Virus record (IMG/VR): IMGVR_UViG_3300006990_000036
Coordinates: 1 to 55,341 of that record
Source of the DNA: a virus
Reading direction: 5' to 3' (one strand)
Length of the DNA stretch: 55,341 nucleotides
Shown here one piece after another: positions 16,584 through 25,317 of this stretch. The position numbers were made by a program, and so were the translations under genes. Below the pieces are notes generated by a model. It was given only the letters and a program-made list of their open reading frames with translations. It did not search any database and was not told where the DNA came from. How positions within the stretch are numbered: the first letter of the stretch is position 1; every line of letters begins with the position of its first letter.

Positions 16584-18176
16584 ATGGCATCTCCAGATAC
16601 ACGCCAATACGTTGATTTAACAATCTTCAATGAGGACCCTACTGTGGTTCTTAACGAAATGTTAACGGCTGGTCGAACACTACTACCTGATTGGACTCCT
16701 GCTGTTGGGCAGATTGAAACAGTCTTAGCGGAAGCTATTGCTTTTAGAAGTGCTGAACTTGCAGCGGGCATCAACCGGCTCCCTGATTCTACCACGGAAG
16801 TTTTGCTTCAGTTGTTTGGGTTGGTTAGAGATGATGGGGTTGCGGCGACGGCTACTGTTGATATTGAGTTCAATGCTGCTGGGTCGCTTCCTGCTGGAAC
16901 AGAAATTTTGTATGTTGATTCCGTGAATGAGCAGTCGTATAACTTTGCGTTAGATGAAGAAGTCTCCCGTTCTAGTGCTGGCACAGCCACCAGTGTTGCT
17001 GTGACTGCTATTACGGTTGGTTCACAGTATAACATTGCTGTTAATACCTTTAACGCTGTTGCAGTTTCACCGAGTACCGCAATTGAGACCATCGTCTTTT
17101 CCTCTGACTCGTCGGGGGGTACAAATGCCGAGACGGATGAACAATATTTTGACCGGGCAGTAACACTTCTCGCCAGTTATACCACAGCGACCACTACGAG
17201 TTCTCAAATCAAGTTTTTTGTTGGTGCAAACAAAACTTATGCCAATCGGGTAGAAGTATATAACCAGCGCCGGTATAGAGATCGTGACACCATGAACGAT
17301 GAGTTTGCTTTACACGATGGTGCTGTTTTGGTTGCTGTTGCGTCTGCCGTCAGTACGCCAGCTAACGCCGCTTCCGAATTGCCTGTGTCCTCAGCAAACC
17401 TTTCCGATCTGCACAGTTCTTTGGTAGATCGTGTTCCGTCTGGCTTGACGGTTGATGTTATGACTGCCGAGTTGGTAGATATTGATGTCACTGTTGATGT
17501 TAAAGCACAGACAGGTGTCAATACATCGACGTTACGGGTTGCGCTTGAGGATGCGATTAAGGCTTATCTTGATCCGAACACCTGGCTTTTTGACACTCAA
17601 CGTGTCAGGTATAACGACATGGTTGCATTACTTGAAAGCGTTGCTGGTGTTGACTTCGTTCAAGATTTAAAGTTGAATGCTTCATCACTGCTTCCGTCTG
17701 GGGGGTCAAACGTTGGGCACATTACGACTAGCGGGGGTTCTAAGGCAACCGTTAACTTAGATATTGCTGGCGCTAATAACGGAACTTATCCTGCCGGTGA
17801 AGCCGCATTCTATTATGTGGAGTCCACGACTGACCCCGATAATCCTACTGTGTACACGTTTGTAAACACTGGCTCTGTTGTGGTAAGCGGTGGGGCGGCG
17901 ACTGCTGCCCCGTATCAGGCAGTATCAAATGGTTTAAACTTTAACGACACGGGAAATAGCGGTTTAATCCCTACCACCTCGGGTGCGCTTACTGGTTCTG
18001 CTGGAGACTCTGGTGGAACAGCCACTATCAATGGGGCCTCCACGGGCGGCAGTGACGACTCTAACCAATTTACCGTGCTGAATGGTACAGGGGCTGGCGT
18101 GGCGTCCGATATTGTGTTACGTAATCTCGGAACAATTGTTACGTCCGGTGACATCACTATCACATTCCTATCATAA
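16584..18176 (+). CDS. baseplate J-like protein
   Basis: The 530-residue protein opens with LTIFNEDPTVVLNEMLTAGR. A J-like core follows (INRLPDSTTEVLLQLFGLVR, then DIEFNAAGSLPAGTEILYVD and the VGSQYNIAVNTF segment). GTNAETDEQYFDRAVTLLAS and the QIKFFVGAN/ANRVEVYNQRRYRDRDT region match the middle of J proteins. Residues about 370-530 form an extra Gly/Ser/Thr-rich beta domain. It should link wedge units to the central baseplate. The C-terminal extension is longer than in simple J proteins. Confidence 0.75.
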   Translation: MASPDTRQYVDLTIFNEDPTVVLNEMLTAGRTLLPDWTPAVGQIETVLAEAIAFRSAELAAGINRLPDSTTEVLLQLFGLVRDDGVAATATVDIEFNAAGSLPAGTEILYVDSVNEQSYNFALDEEVSRSSAGTATSVAVTAITVGSQYNIAVNTFNAVAVSPSTAIETIVFSSDSSGGTNAETDEQYFDRAVTLLASYTTATTTSSQIKFFVGANKTYANRVEVYNQRRYRDRDTMNDEFALHDGAVLVAVASAVSTPANAASELPVSSANLSDLHSSLVDRVPSGLTVDVMTAELVDIDVTVDVKAQTGVNTSTLRVALEDAIKAYLDPNTWLFDTQRVRYNDMVALLESVAGVDFVQDLKLNASSLLPSGGSNVGHITTSGGSKATVNLDIAGANNGTYPAGEAAFYYVESTTDPDNPTVYTFVNTGSVVVSGGAATAAPYQAVSNGLNFNDTGNSGLIPTTSGALTGSAGDSGGTATINGASTGGSDDSNQFTVLNGTGAGVASDIVLRNLGTIVTSGDITITFLS

Positions 18177-18187
18177 GGGGGACGGCT

Positions 18188-21100
18188 ATGGCGCATAGAC
18201 ACCTCAACCTCTTCGACGGTAATCAGTCTAATTTCACTAATAGAGACCGTTCCAACCTTGGCGGCTGGACAGTTGCTTCCAGTGATACTAGTGCGAATCG
18301 TCTAGATAACCGTGGATTTTATGCGGGGTACAACCCTAATGCCCTAGCAGATTTTATGAAGAACTCTTTAGGGGTGTTCACTACAGGTACTGCGACGGAG
18401 ATGGAAGTTCATTCTCCTTGGATGGCTGCGGAGCCAAGCACGTTGTACATGTTTAGCCTTATGGTGTTCGCACAAGTTGGTGGGTTTAATGTTGTTCTGG
18501 AGGCAGAAGGTAACAGTGTTGCTTCAGATTCTGGCGCTACTACGATAAATAGTTCTAGCGCTGTAGAGTTTTCAGAAAATACTGGGGGTAGGGCTACGCT
18601 AAATGTTTCTAATGGGGCGGGCAGCGGTGACACTTCATATCAGTTCATTAAAGTAATTGTTAAAGCAACTAATTCGGCTGGGGGAAGTCTTCCTGCTTCT
18701 CGCTTTATTTGGCTTTACGATCCAGTAATCGGAGAGTACGGCTTAGAAAAAGCAGGAGTTGTGACTCGATTTGTGTACGACGACTTCCCGGCGTTTATGA
18801 AGTTAGACGACACAAACATTAACGATCTTGTCAAAAATAGTCAGCCTCAGTTACCGTTGTTCAGATTCACTGAGACAATGTGTTTTGTGTTAGACCACGT
18901 TGACGATGAAGCTGCTGATTATGTGTACGTTCGTGCAACTGAGGGTACTGAAAGTAAATCGAAGTTAGTTGATCCTGCGACTGCACCAGCTTCGGCACTT
19001 CCTTGGCTAGCTTCGGTGACCGGTACCACGCTGCTTACGTCCTCTTCGGGTTTCACGCCTTGGTTGGGTTTAGAAGAGTATGATGGCCCAGACTCCGGCA
19101 CTACTCCGGGCCAGTGGGATGACTGGGAGGCGCTGCCCGACTGGTCACAACTACAGGCGCTCAATCCCGACTTTTTTGATACTGTACAAGGCTACCGAGA
19201 TCAGATTGCTACAGGAGTTTCAGGCATTAATGGTGGGCGACCTGATGCCTTAGTTGCTTACACAAGAACGCTTTTAGACGCTGCTGCCCCTGATGCAGAA
19301 ATTGTTGTATTTGTTCACAGCGATTTTGAGAATTCTTTCAAGGGTAAAATGTTAGTTGATCCTTCTGTGGACCCTGATCCGACCGGATCGCTTATTGTCG
19401 ATGCGTTGAATGCTAGCGGTTCAGCGGGCAGTCAAATCCGTAAAGTTTCAGCGGTGTATGACTCGGGGGTAGGCTCGTTTGATATGTCAAAGGTTTTGTA
19501 TCCGGCTACGTACTCTAATGCGGCTGCTAAGGGTTTGGCAGAAATGGATACGTCATTTATTGATGACAAAGACGGGTTTGCCCGTCATCTTTTGATGAAC
19601 GACGACGAGTCAGCGAGTGTGCCCGAAGTTGCTGGTGGTATTGGTTCTGCTCACTTTTCTACTGGTACTCAGTACTTTTATGGGCAACAGGATGGGTCGC
19701 CGTTTGATTCAGGCTCTGTCGTAACTGATGCGTCGGTGAGCTTAGACCTTGGTGGTTTAAGTACCGGGCTTGATGTGGTTGTTGAACTTTCAGATGTAAC
19801 TTTCCCTGAAGCGGCTGTAGACACGGCAGGGGATGGTGGCAACACTCCCGCCGACTGGCTGTTCAGAGAAAAGCGTTTAATTATTTGCGGTGCCGACACT
19901 GACACTGGTACCCCTGGTAACGATTGGGCGCTTTATATGGTGTCAGGTTTGACTTCTGGCTCAGACTCTGATGTGCGTCTTTTGTTTATTGACGGCTATC
20001 GCACCCAGAACGCAAATAATTATGCGTATTCAAGCCCTCTTGATAAGTCGTCGCTTGCCAAACAGGGAACATTTTATGTTAGAGTTTCGGTGACTTCTGG
20101 GGGCGCAGTGTCGTTCTTTGCTCAGCCCGATGACCACGACGACTGGGGTTCAAATACTTTGGGAACCTCTACTATTACTGGTGCCTCTGTATCTGCTGGG
20201 GCCACTGCAACTGTTCAGTTGTTGGGGCACACTGATGTATCATCTTCTGTGTGGTCGTATGCTCCGGCGTTATCTTGTGGAGTTAAACACGCTAAAGTCT
20301 TTGCTGCACCGATATCATTTGCGAATGATGGTGTTACGTCGTCGTCAAACATTGCCTATATTGACGGTCGTGGGACAACTTCTCACGCAATGTTTGGGTA
20401 CAACAATCCTTTGTTGGATATGGATTTTAGAGAACTGTCTGTATATGATTCGACCTTTGATTGTACACTCACTGTTGATGGTGCTTCCTCTAACTTGAAT
20501 ACGACTGTAAACTCGTCCCCGCTGGCCGATAACGACTATCGTGTCATGGCAATCAAAAGCAATCTTGACGGCAACGGCAATCCAACTCTTTGGTACTTTG
20601 GTGCTGCCCCTTCTGCGGGCGACACACTAGCCGCTGCGCTAACTGCGTCTACGTCATACGATGTTAAATCTTATGCAGTTGATGCAGCTACTGGTGCTGA
20701 AACGAGCACTGCCCACACAATCGCTGCGGACGGATCGGGCGACCTCACATTGGATACCACGATTCAGTCAGGTTACTACAGTGGTAAAACATTATCAAAG
20801 ATTGAAGTCTGGGATTCAACAGACGGATCAGCCTCAGGAACTAGGGTAGCCTACTACCTCCCTACGACGATTAGCGGATCAGCGACAAGCGGAATTGACG
20901 ACGACTCAATCACTTGGACACTGACAAGAAACTTCCCAGCATCTGCGGTGGCTTACGTTCCAGCGCAGTCATTAACCAAAGACGCTATTCACATGTATGA
21001 GGGTAGCCCATACCTTAACAATACTCCGACCGTAGAGGTGTACGATAAGTTCTCGGTCGCTTTGCAGGTTCGTAGGTTCTGGAATGATACCGGTGTAACT

Positions 21101-21481
21101 ATGGACATTTTCAGATTAGAAAATGCTGACGGCTACGGTCTACGGGTGTACTACGATGGTGTCAGCATTAAGGTTGACTTTACGGACGGTACAGAAACAG
21201 AGTCTGTTTCTTACACTGAGGTACCTGCGTTTGGTGAGTGGCATGTTGTCGTAGTTAGGCGTGATCCTGAGGCTGGGCTTGTTTTGAACGTGGACGGCGT
21301 GGATGTACAGACTGCCACGATTAGTGCGACCCAAACTTTCGCTGATCCGGTTAACCTTGGTCGGATTGGTCAGGGCGCTGGTAACACTTTCAATTCTCGG
21401 TTTGCGTTGTCGCACTTTGCAATATTTGATAGGTATGTAGAAGACAATGAAATTACGCTCTTAAACAGCGAAATTTCGTAG
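18188..21481 (+). CDS. large tail protein with C-terminal LamG/concanavalin-like domain
   Basis: This 1097-residue virion protein has several beta-rich segments separated by Gly/Ser/Thr linkers. Residues about 950-1095 form a LamG-like jelly roll: FSVALQVRRFW, ADGYGLRVYYDGVSIKVDFT, FGEWHVVVVRRDPEAG, VLNVDGVDVQ and a closing RFALSHFAIFDRYV. Such domains bind glycans. In place after the J-like protein, it could be a baseplate-attached receptor-binding or wedge-fibre protein. The rest of the chain is not recognised. A GGGGG-type ribosome site precedes the ATG. Confidence 0.6.
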   Translation: MAHRHLNLFDGNQSNFTNRDRSNLGGWTVASSDTSANRLDNRGFYAGYNPNALADFMKNSLGVFTTGTATEMEVHSPWMAAEPSTLYMFSLMVFAQVGGFNVVLEAEGNSVASDSGATTINSSSAVEFSENTGGRATLNVSNGAGSGDTSYQFIKVIVKATNSAGGSLPASRFIWLYDPVIGEYGLEKAGVVTRFVYDDFPAFMKLDDTNINDLVKNSQPQLPLFRFTETMCFVLDHVDDEAADYVYVRATEGTESKSKLVDPATAPASALPWLASVTGTTLLTSSSGFTPWLGLEEYDGPDSGTTPGQWDDWEALPDWSQLQALNPDFFDTVQGYRDQIATGVSGINGGRPDALVAYTRTLLDAAAPDAEIVVFVHSDFENSFKGKMLVDPSVDPDPTGSLIVDALNASGSAGSQIRKVSAVYDSGVGSFDMSKVLYPATYSNAAAKGLAEMDTSFIDDKDGFARHLLMNDDESASVPEVAGGIGSAHFSTGTQYFYGQQDGSPFDSGSVVTDASVSLDLGGLSTGLDVVVELSDVTFPEAAVDTAGDGGNTPADWLFREKRLIICGADTDTGTPGNDWALYMVSGLTSGSDSDVRLLFIDGYRTQNANNYAYSSPLDKSSLAKQGTFYVRVSVTSGGAVSFFAQPDDHDDWGSNTLGTSTITGASVSAGATATVQLLGHTDVSSSVWSYAPALSCGVKHAKVFAAPISFANDGVTSSSNIAYIDGRGTTSHAMFGYNNPLLDMDFRELSVYDSTFDCTLTVDGASSNLNTTVNSSPLADNDYRVMAIKSNLDGNGNPTLWYFGAAPSAGDTLAAALTASTSYDVKSYAVDAATGAETSTAHTIAADGSGDLTLDTTIQSGYYSGKTLSKIEVWDSTDGSASGTRVAYYLPTTISGSATSGIDDDSITWTLTRNFPASAVAYVPAQSLTKDAIHMYEGSPYLNNTPTVEVYDKFSVALQVRRFWNDTGVTMDIFRLENADGYGLRVYYDGVSIKVDFTDGTETESVSYTEVPAFGEWHVVVVRRDPEAGLVLNVDGVDVQTATISATQTFADPVNLGRIGQGAGNTFNSRFALSHFAIFDRYVEDNEITLLNSEIS

Positions 21482-21507
21482 TACAATATCTTGTAGGAGG
21501 CTTAATT
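21482..21507 (+). promoter_or_regulatory. late-gene leader element, second copy
   Basis: TACAAT (21482-21487) followed by TAGGAGG and an ATG at 21508 repeats the element at 15291-15316 with only a few differences. Again no -35 is visible. Confidence 0.45.
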
Positions 21508-22938
21508 ATGACTATTTCAACCACAGCACGGCTTGGTATTACACGCTGGACTTCAGGCGCTGATGCTTTTACTCGTGCAGATATGGATGACTCACACAAC
21601 GAATTAGAGTCCAGAGTTGCTGGTTTTGATAACGGCGGTAGTCAGCCGACTGGGAGTTCGGTTAAGGCCGGTTTCTTCCACTATACCACGACTGATTCTG
21701 CCGTTGGTCAGTTGTCGTACTGTAACGGCGACACTTATTTCGATATTGCTGCGCCGGGTGCGGCTGTTTCGTTAGATGGTGCTTTGGCTAGTGGTACCGC
21801 CACAACTTTTGCTCGTTCTGATCATAAGCACTCTTTGGATGACAGTATTGTTACGACAGCTAAGATTAACGATGCTGCTGTGACTACGGTGAAGATTGCG
21901 GACTCAAATGTTACTAATGCTAAGGTTGCTTCTGGTTTGTCTGCGGATAAGTTGACGACTGGTGTCCTTCCTGATGCTCGTATTGCTTCTGGTGCTATTG
22001 CTACGGTTAAGTTGGCTAATGGCGCTGTTACGAACGCTAAGTTGGCTTCGACTGGTTTGGATGCTACGAAGTTTACGACGGGCACGCTTGACTCCGCTCG
22101 TATTGCATCAAACTCTATTACTAACGCACAGATTTCACATATGGCTGCTAACTCGGTTAAGGTTAGGAACGCTGGTTCTACTGGCGATCCCGGCGATCTT
22201 GCAATTGCTGCTAACCGTGTTTTGGGTCGTGATGGCTCAAATAATCTGAGTAGCACGCAAATCAAAACAGACATGATCGCTACTTCTGCTGTTTCTTACG
22301 CTAAGATGCAAAACATTTCTAGTGGTTACAGTATTTTAGGTAAGACAGGTACAGGGGCTGGTAATGTTGCTGAAATCACAGCAGGGACAGATTCTGTTCT
22401 GCGTCGTGATGGTTCTGGTAACTTGGGGTTTGGTAAGATTGACGGTAATCATATCACTAGTAACTCTATTACTGCCACGCAGATTAATGCTAACGCTGTT
22501 GGTTCATCTGAGTTGGCTAACAGTGCTGTTGATACTGCTGCGATTCAAAACTCCGCTGTTACTGGTGCAAAAATTCTAAACGATACTATTGCTTTAGGGA
22601 CGAAAACCACTGGCGCATATGTTCGCCGTATTATTGCTGGAACGAGTATCGGTGTGTCAAGTAACGATACCGAGACTTCTTCAGTGACTATCGAGCATGG
22701 AAACACTTCTAACCTAAACGGCTTCTACGGCGGCAACAATAACGCTAATGTTATTGAAGATATTACTGTTGACTCTAACGGTCATGTCACTGGTGTAGGT
22801 ACCCGTGACATGGATACTTTTTTCTTACGTAAGGGCAATTCCTACGGCGATTCAAGTGCTAACAATGGTCGGAGAATTTACGTCCAGTCAGGAACCCCTG
22901 CTGTTGGCTCGTCTGGTAACCTATGGTTCCAGATTTAA
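21508..22938 (+). CDS. tail fibre protein with alanine/asparagine-rich beta repeats
   Basis: The 476-residue protein has a folded N-terminus (TARLGITRWTSGADAFTRAD) followed by many imperfect repeats of the type 'tAKIaDgaVTnAKLAsgl' (residues about 105-215 and again 300-360). Such repeats form fibrous trimeric shafts. A PAVGSSGNLWFQI ending suggests a small capping domain. It probably forms part of a side fibre. Neighbouring genes on both sides are also fibre or fibre-tip proteins. Confidence 0.65.
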   Translation: MTISTTARLGITRWTSGADAFTRADMDDSHNELESRVAGFDNGGSQPTGSSVKAGFFHYTTTDSAVGQLSYCNGDTYFDIAAPGAAVSLDGALASGTATTFARSDHKHSLDDSIVTTAKINDAAVTTVKIADSNVTNAKVASGLSADKLTTGVLPDARIASGAIATVKLANGAVTNAKLASTGLDATKFTTGTLDSARIASNSITNAQISHMAANSVKVRNAGSTGDPGDLAIAANRVLGRDGSNNLSSTQIKTDMIATSAVSYAKMQNISSGYSILGKTGTGAGNVAEITAGTDSVLRRDGSGNLGFGKIDGNHITSNSITATQINANAVGSSELANSAVDTAAIQNSAVTGAKILNDTIALGTKTTGAYVRRIIAGTSIGVSSNDTETSSVTIEHGNTSNLNGFYGGNNNANVIEDITVDSNGHVTGVGTRDMDTFFLRKGNSYGDSSANNGRRIYVQSGTPAVGSSGNLWFQI

Positions 22939-22947
22939 AGGAACATT

Positions 22948-23808
22948 ATGGCGATTTACGGAAGTAACGGCAGCAGTTGGCGACCAGTAGCAAGCGGAGA
23001 TTTAAAAGCATCTAACGGTTCGTCTTGGAAAACAGTGAAGAAAGCCTATCGTAGTACAGGTTCCTTTTGGGACGAAGTTTACGTTGGCTCCGATCCACAA
23101 ACCTACTATTTTGTAAGTAGCGGCACGAAAGCGGCCCGTGGGACGGTATGGAAAACAAATTCAAATCAGGGCGGCGCAGCCTATCCTCAAATTAGCCGAT
23201 ATGAGACTAGCTATGGTGTTTTTCCTTGGTATGGTCTTATCAACTTTTACTTGGACACGTCGGGCGTTTCTTTAGCGACGAGAATGGCGGAACGCCCTAT
23301 AGTTAAGTCAGCCTACTTCAATGTTATGCGATGGGGTTCGGGCGGGTTTGGTTCGGGCTACGGAAACTTTTACCTTGGCAGGTACCAAGGAAATTACTAT
23401 GCAAACACACCTAGTAATACACTTTGCGACTTTTCTGCTTATGTTGGTAAAAACTATAATCAGACACCAAGCGGGCGGGTAGGTACGACTGTTTACTACA
23501 ACGACGGATATCTCACGAGGTCTGAGTTTATTGGTGGCGACCCCATAGGTTTCCCTAATCAGGGAAATATTGCGGGCAATGGTTTGGAGCTTGGAGGTCA
23601 CCGCCAAAGCTTAGTCAGTCACTTAACTGGCGGAGCGTTGTGTATGTCACACACCCTGTCTAACCACGGTGGAAGCCGAGGGCTTGGCAGTCTGTACGCT
23701 GCAAGCTATGCAGAACAGGCAAACTATTGGAACTTTTGGCCTGCCGGTGCAATGGTCTACGGTGTACACATTGGCCCTACGTTGATTGTTACGTTAGATT
23801 ACGTTTAA
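22948..23808 (+). CDS. tail fibre tip/adhesin-like protein
   Basis: The 286-residue protein begins with repeated YGSNGSSWRPV and ASNGSSWKTVKKAYRS units typical of phage fibre or neck segments. A Gly/Tyr/Asn-rich domain follows (residues about 55-280) with no recognised family. Its position, 9 bp after the fibre shaft gene, suggests it is a partner or distal tip. The aromatic and Gly-rich composition would fit a receptor-binding surface. Confidence 0.5.
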   Translation: MAIYGSNGSSWRPVASGDLKASNGSSWKTVKKAYRSTGSFWDEVYVGSDPQTYYFVSSGTKAARGTVWKTNSNQGGAAYPQISRYETSYGVFPWYGLINFYLDTSGVSLATRMAERPIVKSAYFNVMRWGSGGFGSGYGNFYLGRYQGNYYANTPSNTLCDFSAYVGKNYNQTPSGRVGTTVYYNDGYLTRSEFIGGDPIGFPNQGNIAGNGLELGGHRQSLVSHLTGGALCMSHTLSNHGGSRGLGSLYAASYAEQANYWNFWPAGAMVYGVHIGPTLIVTLDYV

Positions 23809-23843
23809 GACTCCGAAAGGGGGGAATACGAGAGGGGTATACA

Positions 23844-24146
23844 ATGTGGGTACAATTTTTAAACATGACTGTGCCCGCTTTGGTTGGTTCGGCGGTCACG
23901 TTTAGCGGAATTATTTTTTCAAACCGTCGAAAAACTCAAAAGCTAAACTTAGATATGGATGCTGCACAAGATATTGTCTGGCTAGACTTAGTGAAGCAAA
24001 GTCGTATAGAATACGCATTACAGAGAAAAGAAAACAATCGGCTAAGGTATATAAGCCATCATCTGCAAGAGGAGATTTCGGTCTTAGAGCAAAAAAATGC
24101 TGATATGCAAGCAGAATTGTTGAGGCTACGTTCACTATATGATTAG
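23844..24146 (+). CDS. small membrane protein with coiled coil (holin or structural accessory?)
   Basis: ATG 23844 is chosen because GAGAGGGG lies just upstream; an earlier in-frame start would overlap the previous gene. The 100-residue product has one hydrophobic segment (residues 5-26, FLNMTVPALVGSAVTFSGII). A basic stretch and a long coiled coil (EEISVLEQKNADMQAELLRL) follow. One membrane span plus a charged helical tail is seen in some holins and spanin-like proteins, but the endolysin gene is 16 kb away. Function is uncertain. Confidence 0.5.
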   Translation: MWVQFLNMTVPALVGSAVTFSGIIFSNRRKTQKLNLDMDAAQDIVWLDLVKQSRIEYALQRKENNRLRYISHHLQEEISVLEQKNADMQAELLRLRSLYD

Positions 24147-24155
24147 GAGAGTTAC

Positions 24156-24494
24156 ATGTCAGAAGATGTTGTGCCGTGGAGTGAGCGTAGCGATGATGAG
24201 TCAGTAGATGATTTGCTAGGTCTGCTTGCTGACGCCTTAGAAGAAACTAAATCTCCCACAAAGCACGGAACCCCTAGTGAAGTGGTGGACGAGTTAGTTT
24301 CCAACGTTTTTGATTCCCGAGGCGAGACCGGCATTTTAGGTCATTTTATTTTTGCTGGCGAAGTTATTGATGAAGACGGTACTGCTCACTTAATGGTTGT
24401 CACGTCAGACAACATGCCTGAGTGGGTGGCCCGTGGCATGATTATGGCTGCGGATGATTACATTGCCGGGGGTGCGATTGATGACTGCGGCTAG
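24156..24494 (+). CDS. hypothetical acidic protein, 112 aa
   Basis: This acidic protein follows TTAGGAG. The first 60 residues are rich in Asp/Glu. The second half is beta-like (ILGHFIFAGEVIDEDG, AHLMVVTSDNMPEWVARGMI). It overlaps the next gene by 14 bp. No family is recognised. Confidence 0.5.
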   Translation: MSEDVVPWSERSDDESVDDLLGLLADALEETKSPTKHGTPSEVVDELVSNVFDSRGETGILGHFIFAGEVIDEDGTAHLMVVTSDNMPEWVARGMIMAADDYIAGGAIDDCG

Positions 24495-24822
24495 GGCTGA
24501 CTTTTTTTGCACTCCGGGTTCCGATTTTACAGGCACAATTACTGTACAGAATCCAGATTTAGCTGTGGCATCGTTACAGTACTGGGGATCACGTATGCAG
24601 GTGCGTAGGTCATATAGATCAGATTCTGCTCTCATCGAACTATCTACCACGAATGGTAGGATTCAGCATGACTCAGAAACTGCTAAAATAACATTAAGTT
24701 TATCGGCTAGCGAAACAAGTGGCTTAGAACTTGGTGATCATGTGTACGACCTTGAGGTTTATTCAACTGGCTCCAAGCCTGCTATTGTGAGGCTAATTAA
24801 GGGCACGTTTAGTGTGGAGTAA
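24481..24822 (+). CDS. virion-associated protein (paralogue of 15317-15661)
   Basis: ATG 24481 follows a GGGGG ribosome site. An in-frame ATG at 24454 is less likely. The 113-residue protein repeats the motif order of the 15317 product: GSDFTGTITVQN, a core MQVRRSYRSDSALIEL, TTNGRIQHDSETAKITLSLS and HVYDLEVYS. The two proteins are diverged but clearly related. Each precedes a tail gene set, so this may be a connector for the fibres encoded next. Confidence 0.6.
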   Translation: MTAARADFFCTPGSDFTGTITVQNPDLAVASLQYWGSRMQVRRSYRSDSALIELSTTNGRIQHDSETAKITLSLSASETSGLELGDHVYDLEVYSTGSKPAIVRLIKGTFSVE

Positions 24823-24824
24823 AA

Positions 24825-25304
24825 ATGGCAGACTATACTGTAACTGTTGAAGATACGGCGGGCAACATTGTCACGGCCCAAGACATCGTTAATGCTATCA
24901 CCATTTCGGAAACTGATGCTAACGCAGTTACTGTTGTTGCATCTACGTTCATTAATGATGCTGGTGCATCGTCTAACTTATTTTATGCTGCCTCTCCCCC
25001 TGCCGACTCTTTAGGTGACGAAGGAGCTTTTTATATTGACACTTCTTCGGGTAATCTTTGGGGACCGAAGGGCGAAACGTCGTGGGGGAACGATCCTTTA
25101 CCGTTGATCCCTAAACGGTTTACTTTCACACAGGCGTCTGCTGCTAGTTCTTGGTCAATTGCGCATACTTTGGATGGTTTCCCGTCTGTAACTGTTGTAG
25201 ATTCTGCGGGGACAGTGGTGGTTGGTACGGTATCATATAATAGTACAAGCAGTGTGACAGTTTCGTTTGAATCTGCATTTGCGGGTAAAGCGTACCTAAC
25301 ATAA
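24825..25304 (+). CDS. tail fibre-associated protein
   Basis: The 159-residue protein has an N-terminal beta segment (DYTVTVEDTAGNIVTAQDIV), a middle found in many phage fibres (DEGAFYIDTSSGNLWGPKG) and a C-terminal beta sandwich (WSIAHTLDGFPSVTVVDSAG). That sandwich resembles the last 70 residues of the next gene's product. It probably joins or caps the fibre. Translation is coupled to its neighbours by short spacings. Confidence 0.55.
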   Translation: MADYTVTVEDTAGNIVTAQDIVNAITISETDANAVTVVASTFINDAGASSNLFYAASPPADSLGDEGAFYIDTSSGNLWGPKGETSWGNDPLPLIPKRFTFTQASAASSWSIAHTLDGFPSVTVVDSAGTVVVGTVSYNSTSSVTVSFESAFAGKAYLT

Positions 25305-25317
25305 GTTTGGAGAGGCA

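Noticed and set aside
23727-23843. Earlier start for the membrane/coiled-coil gene
   Set aside because: It would lie inside the adhesin-like gene. ATG 23844 has a ribosome site and gives a normal membrane protein.
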